A DNA stretch of 64,000 bases, taken from assembly GCA_019753235.1 (NCBI GenBank), contig JAIELF010000031.1:1-64000 (forward strand), in the 5' to 3' direction. The position numbers and the translations under genes are program-made. Within the stretch, counting starts at the first letter, position 1. Each line of letters opens with the position of its first letter. The notes beneath the pieces were generated by a model. The model saw only the letters and a program-made list of their open reading frames with translations. It was not told the origin of the DNA and did no database searches. This document shows, piece by piece, positions 9,052-18,591 of the stretch. This DNA comes from a bacterium. Its GTDB lineage: Bacteria > Planctomycetota > Planctomycetia > Kolteriales > Kolteriaceae.

Positions 9052-10377
9052 ATGGGAATGTCGATGTCTGCACCGGTTCGCGGAATGAACTCTCCGGAAC
9101 TTGTCTCGCGTCTGCGCCGCTTTCGAGAAACGGATAACCGAACCAACCTATTCTGCTTGCTGCAAGAGCACATCTCGATCGCGATCGTCGCCGGCGCAAG
9201 CATGGGTCTTTCCATCGCTCGACATCATGCGGAGTTGGCGTGGTATTGGGACGGGCCGAACGTCCTGATGGCCTACTTGCTCATCGGCGGATTGCAGCAT
9301 CGCCTAGCCGGCCTGGGTCACGAGGCAGCTCACTACACCCTGTTTAAGAATCGTTGGGCCAATGACCTGGCGGGGGATCTTCTCTGTTTCTTTCCGATCT
9401 TTGCCACCCTCCATCAATACCGCGTCACGCATTTGGCTCATCATCAATTCACCAACGACTGGACCAAGGACCCCGACTTGACCGATGTGGGGAGGCCGAA
9501 GGGGGTGCACGAGTTCCCGATGACGCGCCGCCTATTCGCGTACAAGTATTTTGTGCGGTTCCTTTTCCCTTGGGTGCTGGCCAACTACCTGATTCGACTC
9601 GTCTTTCAGTCTGTCCTCGGAAAAGGGGAGAACCCCTATCTGGTCGATCCCAAGTTTCGAAAGGGGAACTCGATCGATACCAGCCCCGTCCGCTGGCTAA
9701 GTGCTGCGGGGGTGATCTACCTTTTTGGCCTCGCGGGAGTGATGAACCTCCTCTTTCGTCAAGGACGGATGGAAACGCTCTTCGCGACGACGGCGATTTG
9801 CTACGCCATCGGCATGACCGTTGCCTATTTCGCTCCCCGCTCTGCCTTTTTTGCCAGCCCGATCAAGAATATCTACTCATCCCGATTTGAAGCGATGCTT
9901 CGTCTGTCGGCTATGACCTTGCTCCTCGTGTCGTTCCCGGTTGTTCGCAACGCGACGGGGATCAATCTGGGGGGATACTTTCTGCTGCTCTGGGTGGGGC
10001 CATTGCTGACGACCATGGCGTATTACATGCTGCTTCGGGATATTTATCAGCACGCCAACGCCGACCAGGGAAGGCTCACCAATTCACGAGTCTTCTTTAG
10101 CGATCGCTTCACCAAATGGGCCATCTTCGTTTACGGGCAAGATATGCATGTGCCGCACCATCTTTATCCCGCGATACCGCACTATCATCTCCCTTCCGCT
10201 CACCAATGCTTAAAGGATCACAGCGCGACGTATCGCGAGCAGGTAGTCGAGTGCGACGGCGTTTTCTCGAATCAGACCGGCTTGCCGACCATCTTGGATT
10301 TGATGGAAACCCCAAGCATCGCGACCATCCCTGTTCACGAAGGAACATTCGTGCCGCCGGCTCGACGGGCTTCCTAA
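9052..10377 (+). CDS. Membrane fatty acid desaturase family protein
   Basis: This membrane di-iron desaturase/hydroxylase has 441 aa from ATG 9052. All three histidine boxes are visible: HEAAHY (about residue 90), HLAHHQF (about 127) and HVPHHLYP near the C-terminus. Hydrophobic segments before box 1, between boxes 2 and 3 and near residue 300-340 give the usual four-helix-plus topology. Family members introduce double bonds into acyl chains or hydroxylate or desaturate carotenoids and sphingoid bases; the substrate cannot be told here. The frame extends upstream to a TTG at 8992, but ATG 9052 or 9058 after GGCGGAG is more natural. It stands alone between asnB and sdhC. Confidence 0.88.
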   Translation: MGMSMSAPVRGMNSPELVSRLRRFRETDNRTNLFCLLQEHISIAIVAGASMGLSIARHHAELAWYWDGPNVLMAYLLIGGLQHRLAGLGHEAAHYTLFKNRWANDLAGDLLCFFPIFATLHQYRVTHLAHHQFTNDWTKDPDLTDVGRPKGVHEFPMTRRLFAYKYFVRFLFPWVLANYLIRLVFQSVLGKGENPYLVDPKFRKGNSIDTSPVRWLSAAGVIYLFGLAGVMNLLFRQGRMETLFATTAICYAIGMTVAYFAPRSAFFASPIKNIYSSRFEAMLRLSAMTLLLVSFPVVRNATGINLGGYFLLLWVGPLLTTMAYYMLLRDIYQHANADQGRLTNSRVFFSDRFTKWAIFVYGQDMHVPHHLYPAIPHYHLPSAHQCLKDHSATYREQVVECDGVFSNQTGLPTILDLMETPSIATIPVHEGTFVPPARRAS

Positions 10378-10622
10378 GCCTCTTCCCGTGAAGGAATCGA
10401 CGCGGACAAACCATTTGAACGACCTGTGCTAAACTCTCTTCGTCGGAGAGGCTTGGGTCGATCCAAGAGGACGAAGCCAGCGTCGGCTCGATCCATAGAA
10501 AAAGGTCGTCGGGAGGGAGTGGTTAAAACCCCTACAATCCTCCCAGACCGCAGGGGCGATGTTTCGGCAGTGCTCGCGATGTGTTTGGTCGAGATTTTTC
10601 ATCAACGTTTGGGAGAGGCTGA

Positions 10623-11318
10623 ATGTTTCCGTCGGCAGTCGGATCCAAGCTTCTGATGGCCGCCACCGGGTTGGCCATCCTGCTATTTGTGCTGGGTCAC
10701 TTGGCAGGCAACTTGCAGTTTTTCGGCGGGCCGGACGTCATCAACACGTACGCTCTTCACCTTCGCGACTTGGGGCCCCTTCTTTGGGTCGCCCGGCTGG
10801 GACTTCTGGCGGCGTTCGCGCTTCACCTTTCGTTGGCCGTCTCGCTGACCCGGCGAAACTCCTTGGCCCGGCCCGAGGGATACGCGTTCCAAACCGACTT
10901 TCCTCAGTCGTCGGTCGCCTCGCGTCACATGTGGCTCACGGGGTGGTTGATCCTGGCCTTTGTGGTCTTTCATCTGGCTCATTTTACGTTCCAATGGACC
11001 CATCCCGAGTACCGCGAGCTCCACTGGAAGGCCTCTGATGGCCGAGAGGGACACGACGTTTACTCGATGATCATCAAAGGCTTTTCGCAGCCTTTTCTGG
11101 TCGGGCTGTACATTGTCGCCCAGGTTTTTCTTTGGCTTCACCTGAGCCATGCGGTCTCGAGCATGCTGCAGACATTAGGCCTGAAGAACCCGCGGAATGA
11201 GAAGCTTCTTGACTTGGCCGGCCCGGTGCTGGCGACCATCATCTTCGTGGGTTACGTCTCCATCCCTCTGGCGGTTCTTCTAGGGGTGGTTAAGCCGATC
11301 GTCATCTCTTCGGGATGA
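10623..11318 (+). CDS. sdhC: Succinate dehydrogenase cytochrome b558 subunit (SdhC)
   Basis: This 231-residue, five-helix membrane anchor belongs to a type-B succinate:quinone oxidoreductase (the Bacillus/Wolinella class, with one anchor subunit and two haems b). The segments begin KLLMAATGLAILLFVLGHLAGN, with further histidines in ALHLRDLG, ALHLSLA, AHFTFQW and WLHLSHA suitable as haem ligands. There is no separate sdhD; sdhA follows after 60 bases. A GGGAGAGG site precedes ATG 10623. It couples succinate oxidation to (mena)quinone reduction at the cytoplasmic membrane. A TACAAT at 10533-10538 might be a -10 box but has no good partner. Confidence 0.93.
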   Translation: MFPSAVGSKLLMAATGLAILLFVLGHLAGNLQFFGGPDVINTYALHLRDLGPLLWVARLGLLAAFALHLSLAVSLTRRNSLARPEGYAFQTDFPQSSVASRHMWLTGWLILAFVVFHLAHFTFQWTHPEYRELHWKASDGREGHDVYSMIIKGFSQPFLVGLYIVAQVFLWLHLSHAVSSMLQTLGLKNPRNEKLLDLAGPVLATIIFVGYVSIPLAVLLGVVKPIVISSG

Positions 11319-11378
11319 CAGGCTCGTTCGCTTTCTGGTTGGCTACTTCACAATGTTCGATCGAAGCAAGGTGTTCGC

Positions 11379-13292
11379 ATGAAGCTTGATTCCAAGGCTC
11401 CTGTAGGGCCACTCGAAGAGAAGTGGACCAGTTATAAGCGGGACATGAAGTTGGTGAGCCCCGCCAACAAGCGAAAGTACAAGATTATTGTCGTCGGCAC
11501 CGGCCTGGCCGGGGCGGCGGCAGCCGCAACGCTGGGCGAGCTCGGCTACCAAGTCTTCGCGTTCACGTTTCATGACAGTGCTCGTCGGGCGCACAGCATC
11601 GCCGCCCAGGGTGGCATCAACGCCTCGAAGAATTACCAGAACGACGGCGACAGCGTCTACCGACTCTTTTACGACACCATCAAGGGAGGCGACTTTCGAG
11701 CCCGCGAAGCAAACGTCTATCGCTTGGCCGAGGTCAGCAACTCGATCATCGATCAATGCGTGGCGCAGGGCGTCCCCTTTGCTCGCGATTACGGCGGCTT
11801 GCTCACCAACCGATCTTTCGGCGGCGCCCAGGTCTCGCGGACCTTCTACGCTCGCGGGCAGACCGGTCAACAGTTGTTGCTGGGGGCGTATTCCGCCCTT
11901 TCGAAAGTGGTCGCCAGCGGAGCGGTCAAGCTGATCACTCGGTCGGAAATGCTGGATGTTGTTGTCGACGAGGGGCATTGCAAAGGAATCGTCACCCGGA
12001 ATCTTGTTTCGGGCAAGATCGAAACCTTTGCTGCCGACGCCGTCCTGCTTTGCACCGGTGGTTATGGCAACGTCTTCTATCTTTCGACCAATGCCAAGAA
12101 CAGCAACGTGACCGCCGCCTGGAGAGCATACAAACGAGGGGCCGCCTTCGCGAATCCTTGCTACACACAGATTCATCCAACCTGTATTCCGGTGCACGGC
12201 GAGTATCAATCGAAGCTCACGCTGATGTCCGAATCGCTTCGCAACGATGGCCGGGTCTGGGTTCCCAAGACGGCCGGCGATAAGCGAAATCCCAGCGAGA
12301 TTCCTGACGGCGAGCGAGATTATTTTCTCGAGCGGAAGTACCCCAGTTTCGGCAACCTCGCCCCGCGCGATATCTCCTCGCGAAGTGCCAAAGAGGCCTG
12401 CGATGCGGGACTGGGTGTGGGGCCGGGAGGGCTAGGCGTCTATCTTGATTTTCGCGATTCCATGAATCGTCTTGGCCGAGACACCATCTCGTCGCGTTAT
12501 GACAATCTCTTCCAGATGTATGAACGAATCACGGGCGAAAACCCTTACGATGTGCCGATGCGAATTTACCCCGCCGTCCATTACACCATGGGTGGACTCT
12601 GGGTCGATTACAACCTCGAGACCACGATCCCGGGGCTCTTCTGTCTGGGCGAAGCGAACTTCTCCGACCATGGTGCGAATCGACTCGGGGCCAGCGCCCT
12701 CATGCAAGGACTCGCGGACGGTTATTTTGTAATCCCGAACACACTCGCGCAATACCTCGTCAAGGTCAAGCCAGGCGCCGCGAAGACCGACTCGCCGGCA
12801 TTCAAAGGCGCGCTCGAAGATGTCAATGCCAGCGTACGACGCCTACTCTCCATCAACGGGAAGCGAACGGTTGATTCCTTCCACCGCGAGTTGGGGAAGA
12901 TCGTCTGGGATAAGTGTGGCATGGCTCGGAATGCCTCGGGACTCAAATTCGCCATCGAGCAAATCGCGTCGATGAAAGAAGAGTTCCAGAGCAATCTGCG
13001 AATTCTGGGCACGGCCGACGATTTCAACACGTCGCTCGAAAAGGCCGGCCGAGTCGCCGACTTCTTCGAATTGGCCGACCTCATGTGCCGAGACGCGCTG
13101 ACTCGCGAAGAATCGTGTGGCGGCCACTTCCGCGAGGAGCACCAGACCGCCGACGGCGAAGCGAAACGTGACGACGAAGACTTCTGTCACGTAGCCGCCT
13201 GGGAGTATCAAGGGCCAGACAAAACCCCCGTCCGGAATGTCGAGCCCCTGGCGTTTGAAACCGTTCACCTGGCGACACGGAGCTACAAGTAA
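11379..13292 (+). CDS. sdhA: Succinate dehydrogenase flavoprotein subunit (SdhA)
   Basis: This 637-residue FAD subunit oxidises succinate to fumarate. The dinucleotide-binding loop is [12 protein letters not shown] (about 38-49). His72 in AHSIAAQGG is the expected covalent FAD attachment site. Substrate-binding motifs follow, with IHPTCIP, then [16 protein letters not shown] and the [16 protein letters not shown] stretch. The length fits the type-B/Bacteroidetes-like class rather than the shorter E. coli SdhA. It sits between the anchor and iron-sulfur genes. Its TAA stop shares one base with the sdhB ATG, giving TAATG coupling. Confidence 0.96.
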   Translation: MKLDSKAPVGPLEEKWTSYKRDMKLVSPANKRKYKIIVVGTGLAGAAAAATLGELGYQVFAFTFHDSARRAHSIAAQGGINASKNYQNDGDSVYRLFYDTIKGGDFRAREANVYRLAEVSNSIIDQCVAQGVPFARDYGGLLTNRSFGGAQVSRTFYARGQTGQQLLLGAYSALSKVVASGAVKLITRSEMLDVVVDEGHCKGIVTRNLVSGKIETFAADAVLLCTGGYGNVFYLSTNAKNSNVTAAWRAYKRGAAFANPCYTQIHPTCIPVHGEYQSKLTLMSESLRNDGRVWVPKTAGDKRNPSEIPDGERDYFLERKYPSFGNLAPRDISSRSAKEACDAGLGVGPGGLGVYLDFRDSMNRLGRDTISSRYDNLFQMYERITGENPYDVPMRIYPAVHYTMGGLWVDYNLETTIPGLFCLGEANFSDHGANRLGASALMQGLADGYFVIPNTLAQYLVKVKPGAAKTDSPAFKGALEDVNASVRRLLSINGKRTVDSFHRELGKIVWDKCGMARNASGLKFAIEQIASMKEEFQSNLRILGTADDFNTSLEKAGRVADFFELADLMCRDALTREESCGGHFREEHQTADGEAKRDDEDFCHVAAWEYQGPDKTPVRNVEPLAFETVHLATRSYK

Positions 13293-14071
13293 TGAAACTG
13301 AAGCTGCATGTTTGGCGACAGAGCGGCCCACACGCGAAGGGACATATCGAGGAGCATCTCCTCGACAACGTCAGCCCCCATTCATCATTCCTCGAGATGA
13401 TGGATCAGCTCAACGAAGAATTGCAGAGCAAGGGGAAAGAGCCCGTCGCCTTCGACAGCGATTGTCGCGAGGGGATCTGTGGTTCCTGCTCGATGGTCAT
13501 CAACGGTCGTCCACACGGCCCCTGGAAAGGGACCACGACGTGCCAACTCCACATGCGAGCGTTCAAAGACGGCGATGAGATTTGGATCGAGCCGTTCCGC
13601 GCGAAGGCCTTCCCTGTTGTCAAGGATCTTGTGGTCGATCGCGGTGCATTCGATCGAATCGTTCAGGCGGGCGGGTACATCACCGTTCGGACCGGCTCGG
13701 CCCCAGAAGCCAACTTGACGCCGATCCCCAAGTCCGATGCCGACACCGCCTTCGATGCGGCCGCATGCATCGGTTGCGGCGCGTGTGTGGCCGTGTGCAA
13801 GAACGCCTCGGCAACGCTTTTCCTCTCCGCCAAGGTTTCGCATCTGGCGCATGTTCCGCAAGGAGAGCCCGAGCGGATGAAGCGAGTCAAAAGCATGGTT
13901 GCTCAGATGGATGCAGAAACATTCGGCGCCTGCACCAACACAGGCGACTGCACCCAGGTCTGTCCTAAGGAGATCGGGCAGAACCACATCAACACGCTCA
14001 ATCGTGAGTACTTGCGGGCCATCTCATTCGACAACTCGAACGCCTCGGCGAACACGGGCTCGGCCGGCTAG
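13292..14071 (+). CDS. sdhB: Succinate dehydrogenase iron-sulfur subunit (SdhB)
   Basis: This 259-residue electron-transfer subunit links FAD to the quinone site. Cys58, Cys63, Cys66 and Cys84 ([10 protein letters not shown] and TTTCQLHM) form the 2Fe-2S site. [13 protein letters not shown] and [14 protein letters not shown] provide the 4Fe-4S and the third cluster. In the third motif the first cysteine is followed by a long gap before the C-x-x-x-C-P end, as in type-B enzymes. It overlaps sdhA by one base and ends the sdhCAB operon. A short hairpin at 14134-14159 may terminate it. Confidence 0.96.
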   Translation: MKLKLHVWRQSGPHAKGHIEEHLLDNVSPHSSFLEMMDQLNEELQSKGKEPVAFDSDCREGICGSCSMVINGRPHGPWKGTTTCQLHMRAFKDGDEIWIEPFRAKAFPVVKDLVVDRGAFDRIVQAGGYITVRTGSAPEANLTPIPKSDADTAFDAAACIGCGACVAVCKNASATLFLSAKVSHLAHVPQGEPERMKRVKSMVAQMDAETFGACTNTGDCTQVCPKEIGQNHINTLNREYLRAISFDNSNASANTGSAG

Positions 14072-14133
14072 AAGACCGTTGAGGGAGACTTTCGCCCGGT
14101 GCGGATAACCACCATTTTTCAATAGAAGTCCTT

Positions 14134-14159
14134 CCCGGCATTCGCCCTGTCGTGCCGGG
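14134..14159 (+). terminator. Possible terminator after sdhCAB
   Basis: A 7-bp perfect stem (CCCGGCA at 14134-14140 with TGCCGGG at 14153-14159) and a 12-base loop lie 62 bases after the sdhB stop. No T-tract follows, so intrinsic termination would be weak. Confidence 0.35.
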
Positions 14160-14172
14160 CGACTCCGTGACA

Positions 14173-14178
14173 TATAAT
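14173..14178 (+). promoter_or_regulatory. Consensus -10 box set for a leaderless transcript
   Basis: TATAAT ends seven bases before ATG 14185, so transcription would start at or within a base or two of the A of that ATG. No Shine-Dalgarno sequence precedes the ATG. A 5-bp GTGAC/GTCAC repeat flanks the box. No good -35 hexamer is visible. Confidence 0.55.
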
Positions 14179-14184
14179 AGTCAC

Positions 14185-15183
14185 ATGGACCCAAAACTCG
14201 CTGGCAAACTGGTCGTCGCAATCTCCTCGCGAGCACTCTTCGATCTGGATGAAGCCCACCAGATCTTTAGTACCGGCGGCTTAGATCACTATCGACGACA
14301 TCAAATCGATCGGGAGAATGACGTTCTCCCCAAAGGAACGGGCTTTCCACTCGTTGAAGGGTTGCTCAAGCTGCGCGATCCCCAGGGAAAGGATTTGGTC
14401 GAGGTTGTTCTCGTCTCGCGCAATGATGCCGACACCGGCCTTCGTGTGATGAATTCGGTCGAACACTATGCGTTGCCGATCTCGCGAGCGGTCTTCACCG
14501 ATGGCAGCAATCCCTACGAGTATTTGAAGCCTTTCGACTGCCATCTGTTTCTGTCGGCCAACAAAGACGATGTGACTCAAGCTTTCCAACAAGGCTTCGC
14601 TGCAGGCCTTGTCTATCAACCCCCTTATTCTCTCGAACAAGATGCCAACGTTGTGCGCATTGCTTTTGATGGCGACGCTGTTCTCTTTTCACACGAGGCG
14701 GAAGAGACCTATCGCAACGAGGGACTCGAACAGTTCCATCAACAAGAAAGACAGTCTGCCGAGATCCCACTCAATCCGGGCCCCTTCAAAGGTTTTCTCG
14801 AAGCGCTTTGCCGAATCCAAAAGCTGTTCGATGCAGACCGATGCCCGATTCGTACCGCGCTTGTCACCGCTCGTAGCGCTCCCGCGCACAAACGAGCTAT
14901 CAAGACCCTTCGCGACTGGGACGTCCGCGTGAACGAGTCATTTTTTCTCGGCGGCGTTGGAAAGGATGGCGTTCTCGGCGTGTTTCGGCCGCACATTTTC
15001 TTTGATGATCACGAGATGCACTGCATCCCGGCCGCTTCCAAGTTGCCTACCGCGCAGGTCCCTTCGCCAGCCACTCGCGAGCCCGTAAGCGAACAACTAT
15101 CGTCGAAAAAGAAGAAGCGGGTTAAACCGTCGGCAGGCCGGAAACCGGGTCGACCCCGACGCCGGTCGCGAATTGAAGACTAA
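14185..15183 (+). CDS. Cytosolic 5'-nucleotidase (NT5C1-like) with basic tail
   Basis: This 332-residue protein belongs to the 5'-nucleotidase family that includes eukaryotic cytosolic NT5C1 (PF06189). It would dephosphorylate nucleoside monophosphates in the cytoplasm. It opens KLVVAISSRALFDLDEAH, has the HAD-like IAFDGDAVLF (D-x-D) motif mid-protein and FFDDHEMHCIPA near residue 275. After the fold, the last 40 residues are basic and low-complexity, with KKKKR and an AT-hook-like PGRPRRR core. I chose ATG 14185 over the in-frame upstream start at 14152 because homologues begin near here and a TATAAT lies just before it. The last 62 bases overlap the facing glycosyltransferase gene. Confidence 0.85.
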   Translation: MDPKLAGKLVVAISSRALFDLDEAHQIFSTGGLDHYRRHQIDRENDVLPKGTGFPLVEGLLKLRDPQGKDLVEVVLVSRNDADTGLRVMNSVEHYALPISRAVFTDGSNPYEYLKPFDCHLFLSANKDDVTQAFQQGFAAGLVYQPPYSLEQDANVVRIAFDGDAVLFSHEAEETYRNEGLEQFHQQERQSAEIPLNPGPFKGFLEALCRIQKLFDADRCPIRTALVTARSAPAHKRAIKTLRDWDVRVNESFFLGGVGKDGVLGVFRPHIFFDDHEMHCIPAASKLPTAQVPSPATREPVSEQLSSKKKKRVKPSAGRKPGRPRRRSRIED

Positions 15184-16087
15184 GATCAATGTAATCTCGG
15201 CGATTGCGCGAAAGAATGGCGAGCCGATACCCGCGAGCGATTTCGCGACTGGCAATCCACCATTTCATCGTCCGTGTCGGAGCCGTGCGAAAGAGGCCGG
15301 CCGTCGCCCGCCAATTCTTAATGGGCCAAACAACACCCGCCCAAGGACCGCGGTCCTTGACGCAGCGAATCATGCCGTCGCGAACGACCCGGCCATAGTT
15401 GTCATGCGAGCGATGCTTGACTTCGCGGTTCCCACCGGTGGGACAGACCAAATGCTTGATCAGCGCCATGGAGCCATTGCGGATCTTCTTGCCCGCTCTT
15501 GCCAGTCGGCGATAGAGTTCGGTTTCGTCTCCGTTATTGCAAATGTACGCGTTGAATCCGCCGATCTCTCGAAGGTGACTCACTCGAAACGACATGTGAC
15601 AACCCCGACCAGTCTGCACGTAGTCGCCCAGAGGTCGCACGGTGTTCTGGCGAACAAAATTGTCGCTATGTGGTTCGCAAATCACATGCCCGGCAACACC
15701 CGCGAGATCGCGTTCGTTGTCGTAGTAATCGGCATGGTTGGCAACGATGTCGCTGATGATCTCGACATCATCATCAAGGTAAAGAACAATCTCGCACGGG
15801 CCGGCGTATTCCAGTCCTATGTTTCGAGCGGCCGAGATCGAACGGTAGCGAGAGTAAACGTAGGTCGTGTGAACACCCAACGTCGCCAACGGGGCAAGGA
15901 TCGATTCTTTGTCGCGACCATCTCCCTGATCGATGACGATCACCCGACCTGGAAGAGTCTCAAGCTTCACGATTTCTGCCACTGTCCCAGCGAGCATGTC
16001 ATCGCGAAGGTAAGTCACCACGATCAGGGCAACATCAGGCCGAATCTTTCTTCGTCGACCCAGGGGCATCGGCAGGCGATCGCGCAT
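15122..16087 (-). CDS. Family 2 glycosyltransferase
   Basis: This is a GT-A fold glycosyltransferase of 321 aa. The N-terminus has VALIVVTYLRDD; the nucleotide-sugar and metal site is IVLYLDDDVEI; RSISAARNIGLEYA and FRVSHLREIGGFN are standard GT2 motifs. It lacks membrane segments and is probably cytoplasmic or membrane-associated, acting on a cell-surface glycan. The frame is open back to 16261, but ATG 16087 has a GAGGAG site ten bases upstream and begins just before the conserved fold. Its 3' end overlaps the 5'-nucleotidase gene by 62 bases, so both C-termini are encoded in the same DNA. The acceptor sugar is unknown. Confidence 0.87.
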   Translation of the reverse strand: MRDRLPMPLGRRRKIRPDVALIVVTYLRDDMLAGTVAEIVKLETLPGRVIVIDQGDGRDKESILAPLATLGVHTTYVYSRYRSISAARNIGLEYAGPCEIVLYLDDDVEIISDIVANHADYYDNERDLAGVAGHVICEPHSDNFVRQNTVRPLGDYVQTGRGCHMSFRVSHLREIGGFNAYICNNGDETELYRRLARAGKKIRNGSMALIKHLVCPTGGNREVKHRSHDNYGRVVRDGMIRCVKDRGPWAGVVWPIKNWRATAGLFRTAPTRTMKWWIASREIARGYRLAILSRNRRDYIDLSLQFATGVGVDPVSGLPTV

Positions 16088-16332
16088 CGGTCCAAAACTC
16101 CTCGAAAGTCTTAGCTTGCCCTCTTGCGGAGGACCAACCTCATCGGTGATCCAGCATCCAAGCGACCGAAGACATAACCTGCTGCGCGATTCTCTTGCTT
16201 GGAGAACGACATGCCCTTCTAAAGCGAATCGCGAATAGGTCAAGGCAGGATCGAACAGCACCTTGTTTCGGGAAGACTCTCTTTGTCCCCCAGGGTCAGC
16301 GTGGCCCAGGTGTCACGAAGAGGCTTGTCGCC

Positions 16333-17718
16333 TTAAAACTCTGCCGATCCAGGAGTTCGGGGAAATGCGATGCAGTCGCGAATGTTCCCGAGCCCGGTGG
16401 CAAATTGAATCGTTCGCTCGAATCCCAGACCAAAGCCCGCGTGGGGCGCGGTGCCGAATCGGCGGGTGTCAAGGTACCACTGATAGTCTTCGATCGGCAG
16501 CCCCATCTCGCGGAGCCTCCGCTCGAGCACATCCAATCGCTCTTCTCGTTGACTGCCGCCGATGATCTCCCCGATCCGCGGCACTAAGACATCCATCGCG
16601 GCCACCGTTCTTTCGTCATCATTGAGCCGCATGTAGAATGCCTTGATCTCCTTCGGGTAGTTCGTGAGGATGACAGGCCGCTTGACATGCTCTTCGGTCA
16701 GATACCGTTCGTGTTCGCTCTGCAGATCGACTCCCCATTGGACGGGAAACTCAAACGTCTTGCCGGACTTCTGAAGAATATCCACCGCTTCGGTGTAGGT
16801 CATTCTCACAAAGTCATTCTCAACGACGTGCTGAAGTGTCTGGACGGCAGTCTTGTCGATGCGCTCGGCAAAGAAAGCCATATCGTCGGCCCCCTCCTCG
16901 AGCACCACGCGAAAGATCGACCGAAGAAATCTCTCGGCCAGATCCATGTCGTCAACAAGATCCGCGAAGGCGAGTTCGGGTTCGACCATCCAGAACTCGG
17001 CCAGGTGACGCGTGGTGTTGGAGTTTTCCGCACGAAAGGTTGGCCCGAAGGTGTAGACACGAGAGAGCGCCAGCGCCGCGGTCTCTGCCGCCAATTGCCC
17101 CGAGACTGTCAAATGGGCCTCCTTGCCAAAAAAGTCCTGCGTGAAATCGACCTTGCCCATCTCGTCTCGCGGCGGTTGTCCTGCGGGGAGAGTGGTGACT
17201 CGAAACATCGCGCCGGCTCCTTCGCAATCCGACGCGGTGATGATGGGCGTTTGGAGATAGTAGAAACCCTCGCGAGAGAAGAAATCGTGGACGGCCTTGG
17301 CCATCAGATGCCGAACCCGAAGCACGCTGCCGAACGTGTTCGAACGAGGCCGCAAATGCGCAATCGTCCGAAGGAACTCCATCGTATGCCCCTTCTTTTG
17401 AAGGGGATAATCAGGGGCCATGCCGTAGACGTGGACGCTCGATGCTTGCAGTTCGAACTTCTGACCTTTGCCCGGCGAGTCGACGACTTTACCCGCCACT
17501 TGAACGCTTGCCCCGGTACCGAGATGCTTGATGGCGGATTCGTAGTTGGGAAGTGACGCGTCGCAAACCGCTTGCAAGTTATGAATCGTTGAACCGTCGT
17601 TGATTTCGACGAAAGAAAAGCCCTTGCTGTGCCGAGCCGTTCGGATCCATCCATGGACCAGGGCCTCGCCTCCCGATGAAGGAGAACTCAATACATCTTT
17701 GACCCTTGTCCCTCTCAT
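16333..17718 (-). CDS. asnS: Asparaginyl-tRNA synthetase
   Basis: This class IIb synthetase of 461 aa charges tRNA(Asn) directly with asparagine. The N-terminal OB-fold anticodon domain is seen at [20 protein letters not shown]. Motif 2 ([22 protein letters not shown]) and motif 3 ([12 protein letters not shown]) are intact, and [16 protein letters not shown] marks the active site entrance. AsnRS is distinguished from AspRS by this E-N-S-N-T-T-R-H-L stretch and by FPRTPGS at the end. ATG 17718 ([10 protein letters not shown]) is preferred to the in-frame ATG at 17742. With asnB and gatCAB in the same window, asparagine can be made free and loaded directly. Confidence 0.96.
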   Translation of the reverse strand: MRGTRVKDVLSSPSSGGEALVHGWIRTARHSKGFSFVEINDGSTIHNLQAVCDASLPNYESAIKHLGTGASVQVAGKVVDSPGKGQKFELQASSVHVYGMAPDYPLQKKGHTMEFLRTIAHLRPRSNTFGSVLRVRHLMAKAVHDFFSREGFYYLQTPIITASDCEGAGAMFRVTTLPAGQPPRDEMGKVDFTQDFFGKEAHLTVSGQLAAETAALALSRVYTFGPTFRAENSNTTRHLAEFWMVEPELAFADLVDDMDLAERFLRSIFRVVLEEGADDMAFFAERIDKTAVQTLQHVVENDFVRMTYTEAVDILQKSGKTFEFPVQWGVDLQSEHERYLTEEHVKRPVILTNYPKEIKAFYMRLNDDERTVAAMDVLVPRIGEIIGGSQREERLDVLERRLREMGLPIEDYQWYLDTRRFGTAPHAGFGLGFERTIQFATGLGNIRDCIAFPRTPGSAEF

Positions 17719-17930
17719 GGGGCTCCCTTTCGCGCGACACACTTCTTCCTGCCATCGATTATGGCGTGCCCACGGAAAAGGAGAAACAGCGTTTGGCCGG
17801 CCGATGCGGCAGACGTCTTGTCCAGGTGAATACCTGCGGGGGGGGCGGATCGATCGGAAAGAGGCCTTCCCGACAATGCCCCGTCCATGAAGGGACTAGC
17901 CGGGTGGCCGAGGTTCATCCGACATTGTCA

Positions 17931-18512
17931 TTATGGGGCTTCGCGGAGGAGTTCGTTGACCTTTTGTCGAACGATCGCGTTTCCTTTATTTCCACCGGAA
18001 GTGAGTTCCCCCGACCAGTCGAACCGGATGTTTCCCTTCTTGTCGACAACGTAAATGGCGGGCCAATACTTGTTGTGCCACGCTCGCCAGGTCTCTCCGT
18101 CGGTATCGACCGCGATCGGAAACGTTAAGTTGTTGCTCTTGGCCTGATCGCGGATTCTTTTAACGTCCGCCTCCCAATCGAATTCAGGAGTGTGGACACC
18201 AACAATAACCACGTCCTTGCCCGCGAACTCCTTGGCCCACTCTCGGTAGTGGGGGTAGTTGTGCTGACAATTGATGCAGCCATTCGTCCAAAAATGGACG
18301 ATGACGACTTTTCCTCGAAGCTTGGCGATCGATAGAGGATCGGTCTGTATCCAATCGGTGATCCCGACGAAGTCGGGGGCGGCGCGACCGACGGAGGATG
18401 CTGCCGTTAAAGCAGCCGGTACATCGCCCGACAGAGCCGTCGGCAACACGAACGTCAGAAGGGCGAAGATTCCGAAAACCAGCAATCCTAAAAGCAGCGC
18501 GGACATTTTCAT
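17931..18512 (-). CDS. DipZ/TlpA-like exported thioredoxin
   Basis: This thioredoxin-fold protein of 193 aa is anchored or secreted by an N-terminal hydrophobic segment (about residues 4-28), so it works outside the cytoplasmic membrane. The active site is Cys79-Ile-Asn-Cys82 in FWTNGCINCQHNYPH, followed by VVIVGVHTPEFDWE. That pair of motifs is typical of the DipZ C-terminal domain and related redoxins rather than of classical TrxA. It probably exchanges thiols or reduces peroxides or sulfoxides in the periplasm. ATG 18512 puts the signal segment first; the frame extends upstream to 18665 but would run through the divergent tetR start. It is divergent from tetR (79 bases apart), suggesting shared control. 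Confidence 0.85.
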   Translation of the reverse strand: MKMSALLLGLLVFGIFALLTFVLPTALSGDVPAALTAASSVGRAAPDFVGITDWIQTDPLSIAKLRGKVVIVHFWTNGCINCQHNYPHYREWAKEFAGKDVVIVGVHTPEFDWEADVKRIRDQAKSNNLTFPIAVDTDGETWRAWHNKYWPAIYVVDKKGNIRFDWSGELTSGGNKGNAIVRQKVNELLREAP

Positions 18513-18535
18513 GGCGATAATCCCCTTTTTACTTT

Positions 18536-18549
18536 GTCGACCGTTCGAC
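18536..18549. promoter_or_regulatory. Possible TetR operator between redoxin and tetR
   Basis: An inverted repeat of GTCGA and TCGAC separated by CCGT lies midway between two divergent genes, one of which encodes a TetR repressor. The half-sites are short (5 bp), so this is suggestive only. Confidence 0.3.
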
Positions 18550-18591
18550 CAGACTTCGTTGTAATGACATGGCTTCAGCCACTCTTCCACC

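Noticed and set aside
10426..10656. Plus frame ahead of and overlapping sdhC
   Set aside because: It overlaps the sdhC start in another frame and has no conserved pattern; the sdhC start has its own good ribosome site.
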